DNA of 15,407 bases from UBA1067 sp963661055 (GTDB lineage: Bacteria > Verrucomicrobiota > Kiritimatiellia > RFP12 > UBA1067). A program made the translations under genes and the position numbers. Shown here one piece after another: positions 13,657 to 15,407 of the stretch. The DNA is taken from NCBI GenBank assembly GCA_963661055.1, contig CAVLAC010000046.1, positions 1 to 15,407 of the forward strand, given 5' to 3'. Positions within the stretch are counted from its first letter, which is position 1. Every line of letters begins with the position of its first letter. A model generated the notes under the pieces. The model made no database searches. It saw only the letters and a list, made by a program, of their open reading frames with translations, and was not told the DNA's origin.

Positions 13657-15327
13657 ATGGATCTAAATGAATGTGTACGCGCGGCATTTGCCCAGGCGTT
13701 TCCGAATGAGGACTTTAGCTTTGTTAAGGTTGTGCCCGCGACAGATCCGCGTTTTGGCGACTACCAATGCAATGACGCGCTGAAACTCGCGAAGAAGTTT
13801 AAGACGAATCCGCGAGAAGTCGCCTCCAAAGTCGCGGCGAAGCTTCCGTCCACGCTGAAGTGCGAAATTGCGGGGCCTGGCTTCCTGAATCTCACCGTTT
13901 CGGGAGAGTGGCTCAATGAGACACTTGCCGCGTTCGCGGCACTTCCCAAGTGCGGCATTCCCCAAATCGGGGCAGGTAAGACGGTGGTCATCGACTACTC
14001 CTCGCCAAATGCCGCGAAGCAAATGCACATTGGGCATATTCGCTCTACGGTCATCGGCAACGCCATTGACCGCGTGTTCCGTGCCCTCGGCTACCGCGTC
14101 ATTGCTGATAACCACCTCGGAGACTGGGGCACACAATTTGGCATTCTTATTAAAGGCTATCGCGAACTCCTGACTGACGACGAGCGCGAGAATCTAACCG
14201 TTGCCAACCTCGAGAAGTGCTATGTGCTTTCCGCCGCCAAGGCGAAGGAGGAGGATGGGGTATGGAAGGACGCGTGCCGCGCGGAACTCGTAAAGCTTCA
14301 GCAGGGCGACGCGGCAAATCTTGCCCTCTGGAAGCGGTTTATCGATATTTCCATTACCGAATTCAATCGTATGTACGCCCTCTTGGGGGTCAAGTTCGAC
14401 ACCTACCGCGGCGAATCATACTATAACCCGATGATGCCAGGTGTAGTCGAGAAGCTCCAGAAGATGGGGCTCGCCGTGGAATCTGAAGGTGCCCTCGTCG
14501 TCAATCTCGAGGCGGAGAAGCTCGGCGTGGCAATCGTCCGTAAGTCGGACGGAGGCTACAATTATACGACCAGCGACCTCGCGTGCGTCGCTTCGCGGGT
14601 AGAAGAGTATAATCCCGAGCGCATCATCTATGTGACGGACGCTCGTCAGCAACTTCACTTCAAGCAGTGGTTCAACATTGCTCGCAAGATGGGCTATGAG
14701 CAGGTTCAGCTGGTGCATGTTCCGTTTGGGCTTATGAGCTATCAAGGCAAGGCGATTTCGACGCGTGAGGGCAACCTCATTAAGCTTGATGACCTCTTAG
14801 CGGAAGCCAAACGCCGCGCTTTTGATATTGTGAAAGACCGTGGCGGAGACGAGGCGCTCGCCGAGGCAATTGGCTATGGCGCGGTGAAGTATTCTGATCT
14901 TTCCCACGACCCGATTACGGATATCGACTTTAGTTGGGATAAGGCACTCGCGCTTGAGGGCAATAGCGGACCTTACTTGCAATATGCCTATGCTCGCGTT
15001 TGTTCGCTTCTTGATAAGGCAAACGGGGCGGAAGGCGGGGCGGAAGGGGCATTCCGCGTCACTGAGCCTGCCGAAAAGCGGCTTGCCTTGCAGCTTCTGG
15101 AGTTTCCCGGCGCGGTTGTGCGGGCGGCGAATGCGTATAAGCCGAGTGTCCTCGCGGACTACCTCTTCCAGACGGCACAGCTTTATTCGAGCTTCTATCA
15201 GAATTCGCCGATTCTAAAGAGTGAGCCTCAAGTGCGTGCGGCGCGGCTAAGGCTTGTTGCTCTCTTTGGTGAAGTCCTGAAAACTGGTCTCAGCCTTCTC
15301 GGCATCGCCACCCCCCGCCATATCTAA
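13657..15327 (+). CDS. argS: Arginyl-tRNA synthetase
   Basis: This class I synthetase charges tRNA-Arg. The N-terminal additional domain (about 1-100, with FGDYQCNDALKLAKKF and GPGFLNLTVS) binds the tRNA D-loop region. The catalytic Rossmann domain carries VIDYSSPNAAKQMHIGHIRST with HIGH at 124-127, DNHLGDWGTQFG, and a KMSKS-equivalent around Lys365 in GKAISTREGN. The anticodon-binding helical domain contains GNSGPYLQYAYARVCSLL. At 556 residues it is slightly shorter than the E. coli enzyme, mostly in the insert around 165-200. It ends in PRHI where most family members have a PxRM end, a conservative departure. AGAAGG at 13641-13646 is ten bases before the ATG. It is probably co-transcribed with ugd. 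Confidence 0.97.
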   Translation: MDLNECVRAAFAQAFPNEDFSFVKVVPATDPRFGDYQCNDALKLAKKFKTNPREVASKVAAKLPSTLKCEIAGPGFLNLTVSGEWLNETLAAFAALPKCGIPQIGAGKTVVIDYSSPNAAKQMHIGHIRSTVIGNAIDRVFRALGYRVIADNHLGDWGTQFGILIKGYRELLTDDERENLTVANLEKCYVLSAAKAKEEDGVWKDACRAELVKLQQGDAANLALWKRFIDISITEFNRMYALLGVKFDTYRGESYYNPMMPGVVEKLQKMGLAVESEGALVVNLEAEKLGVAIVRKSDGGYNYTTSDLACVASRVEEYNPERIIYVTDARQQLHFKQWFNIARKMGYEQVQLVHVPFGLMSYQGKAISTREGNLIKLDDLLAEAKRRAFDIVKDRGGDEALAEAIGYGAVKYSDLSHDPITDIDFSWDKALALEGNSGPYLQYAYARVCSLLDKANGAEGGAEGAFRVTEPAEKRLALQLLEFPGAVVRAANAYKPSVLADYLFQTAQLYSSFYQNSPILKSEPQVRAARLRLVALFGEVLKTGLSLLGIATPRHI

Positions 15328-15407
15328 TATTGGGGAAACCTGCCTGCCTTGTTTTGTGCCTGACAACATACGGCACGGCGGGCGGCAACCGTGCTAACCC
15401 ACCCTGA
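15328..15407. other. 3' non-coding tail
   Basis: These 80 bases after argS hold no recognisable gene. A possible stem, GCACGG (15373-15378) with CCGTGC (15389-15394) around a ten-base loop, is followed by TAACCC rather than a T run, so it is at best a weak terminator or a start of another element outside the window. Confidence 0.5.

Noticed and set aside
15373..15394. GCACGG/CCGTGC hairpin as a Rho-independent terminator of argS
   Set aside because: Ten-base loop and no T tract after the stem; too weak to call.

Overview
The window is a gene-dense stretch of bacterial chromosome of moderately high GC (roughly 58% by eye), with the standard genetic code. It carries fourteen protein genes. I see no rRNA, tRNA, insertion sequence or CRISPR array. 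The gene content is mostly housekeeping: serine, lysine/peptidoglycan and isoprenoid precursors, folate, tRNA modification, an aminoacyl-tRNA synthetase, fluoride export, copper handling and UDP-glucuronate. Interleaved with these are three proteins of unknown function. Tandem GYF_2-type domains, long Val-Glu-Lys stalks, a TPR-plus-unknown-domain exported protein and a eukaryote-like UDP-glucose dehydrogenase together suggest an uncultured member of the PVC group (Kiritimatiellota/Verrucomicrobiota/Lentisphaerota-like). That placement is inference from protein style only and is weak.

Layout. 1-212: intergenic region with a tandem octamer repeat and a good sigma-70-type promoter. 213-3661 (+): serC, dapA, ispF and a secreted peptidoglycan amidase, tightly packed. 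3658-4778 (-): tcdA then crcB, convergent with the amidase and sharing a CTAG stop with it. 4779-4825: a 47-bp divergent promoter region whose two extended -10 boxes lie 6-8 bases from their start codons. 4826-10098 (+): two GYF-domain paralogues, a TPR/unknown-domain protein, dus and a shortened folP, joined by ATGA overlaps or tiny gaps. 10099-12215 (+): a copper-type cassette with a consensus promoter surrounded by GGGGTAT/TACCC operator-like repeats, a CsoR-family repressor and a P1B-type ATPase. 12222-15327 (+): ugd from its own apparently leaderless promoter, then argS. 15328-15407: a short non-coding tail.

The most notable points are these. (1) Three start codons sit directly behind TGnTATAAT boxes, which implies leaderless mRNAs. 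(2) The P1B ATPase keeps the actuator and phosphorylation motifs but has no recognisable nucleotide-binding domain, and it starts with five consecutive cysteines. (3) The dihydropteroate synthase lacks the usual mid-barrel segment. (4) The GYF-GYF-TPR gene trio has no function I can recognise. (5) The heptamer CGCGGCA/TGCCGCG is heavily over-represented on both strands, in all reading frames. No known defence or mobile system is evident; the best candidate for something undescribed is the 4826-8438 trio.
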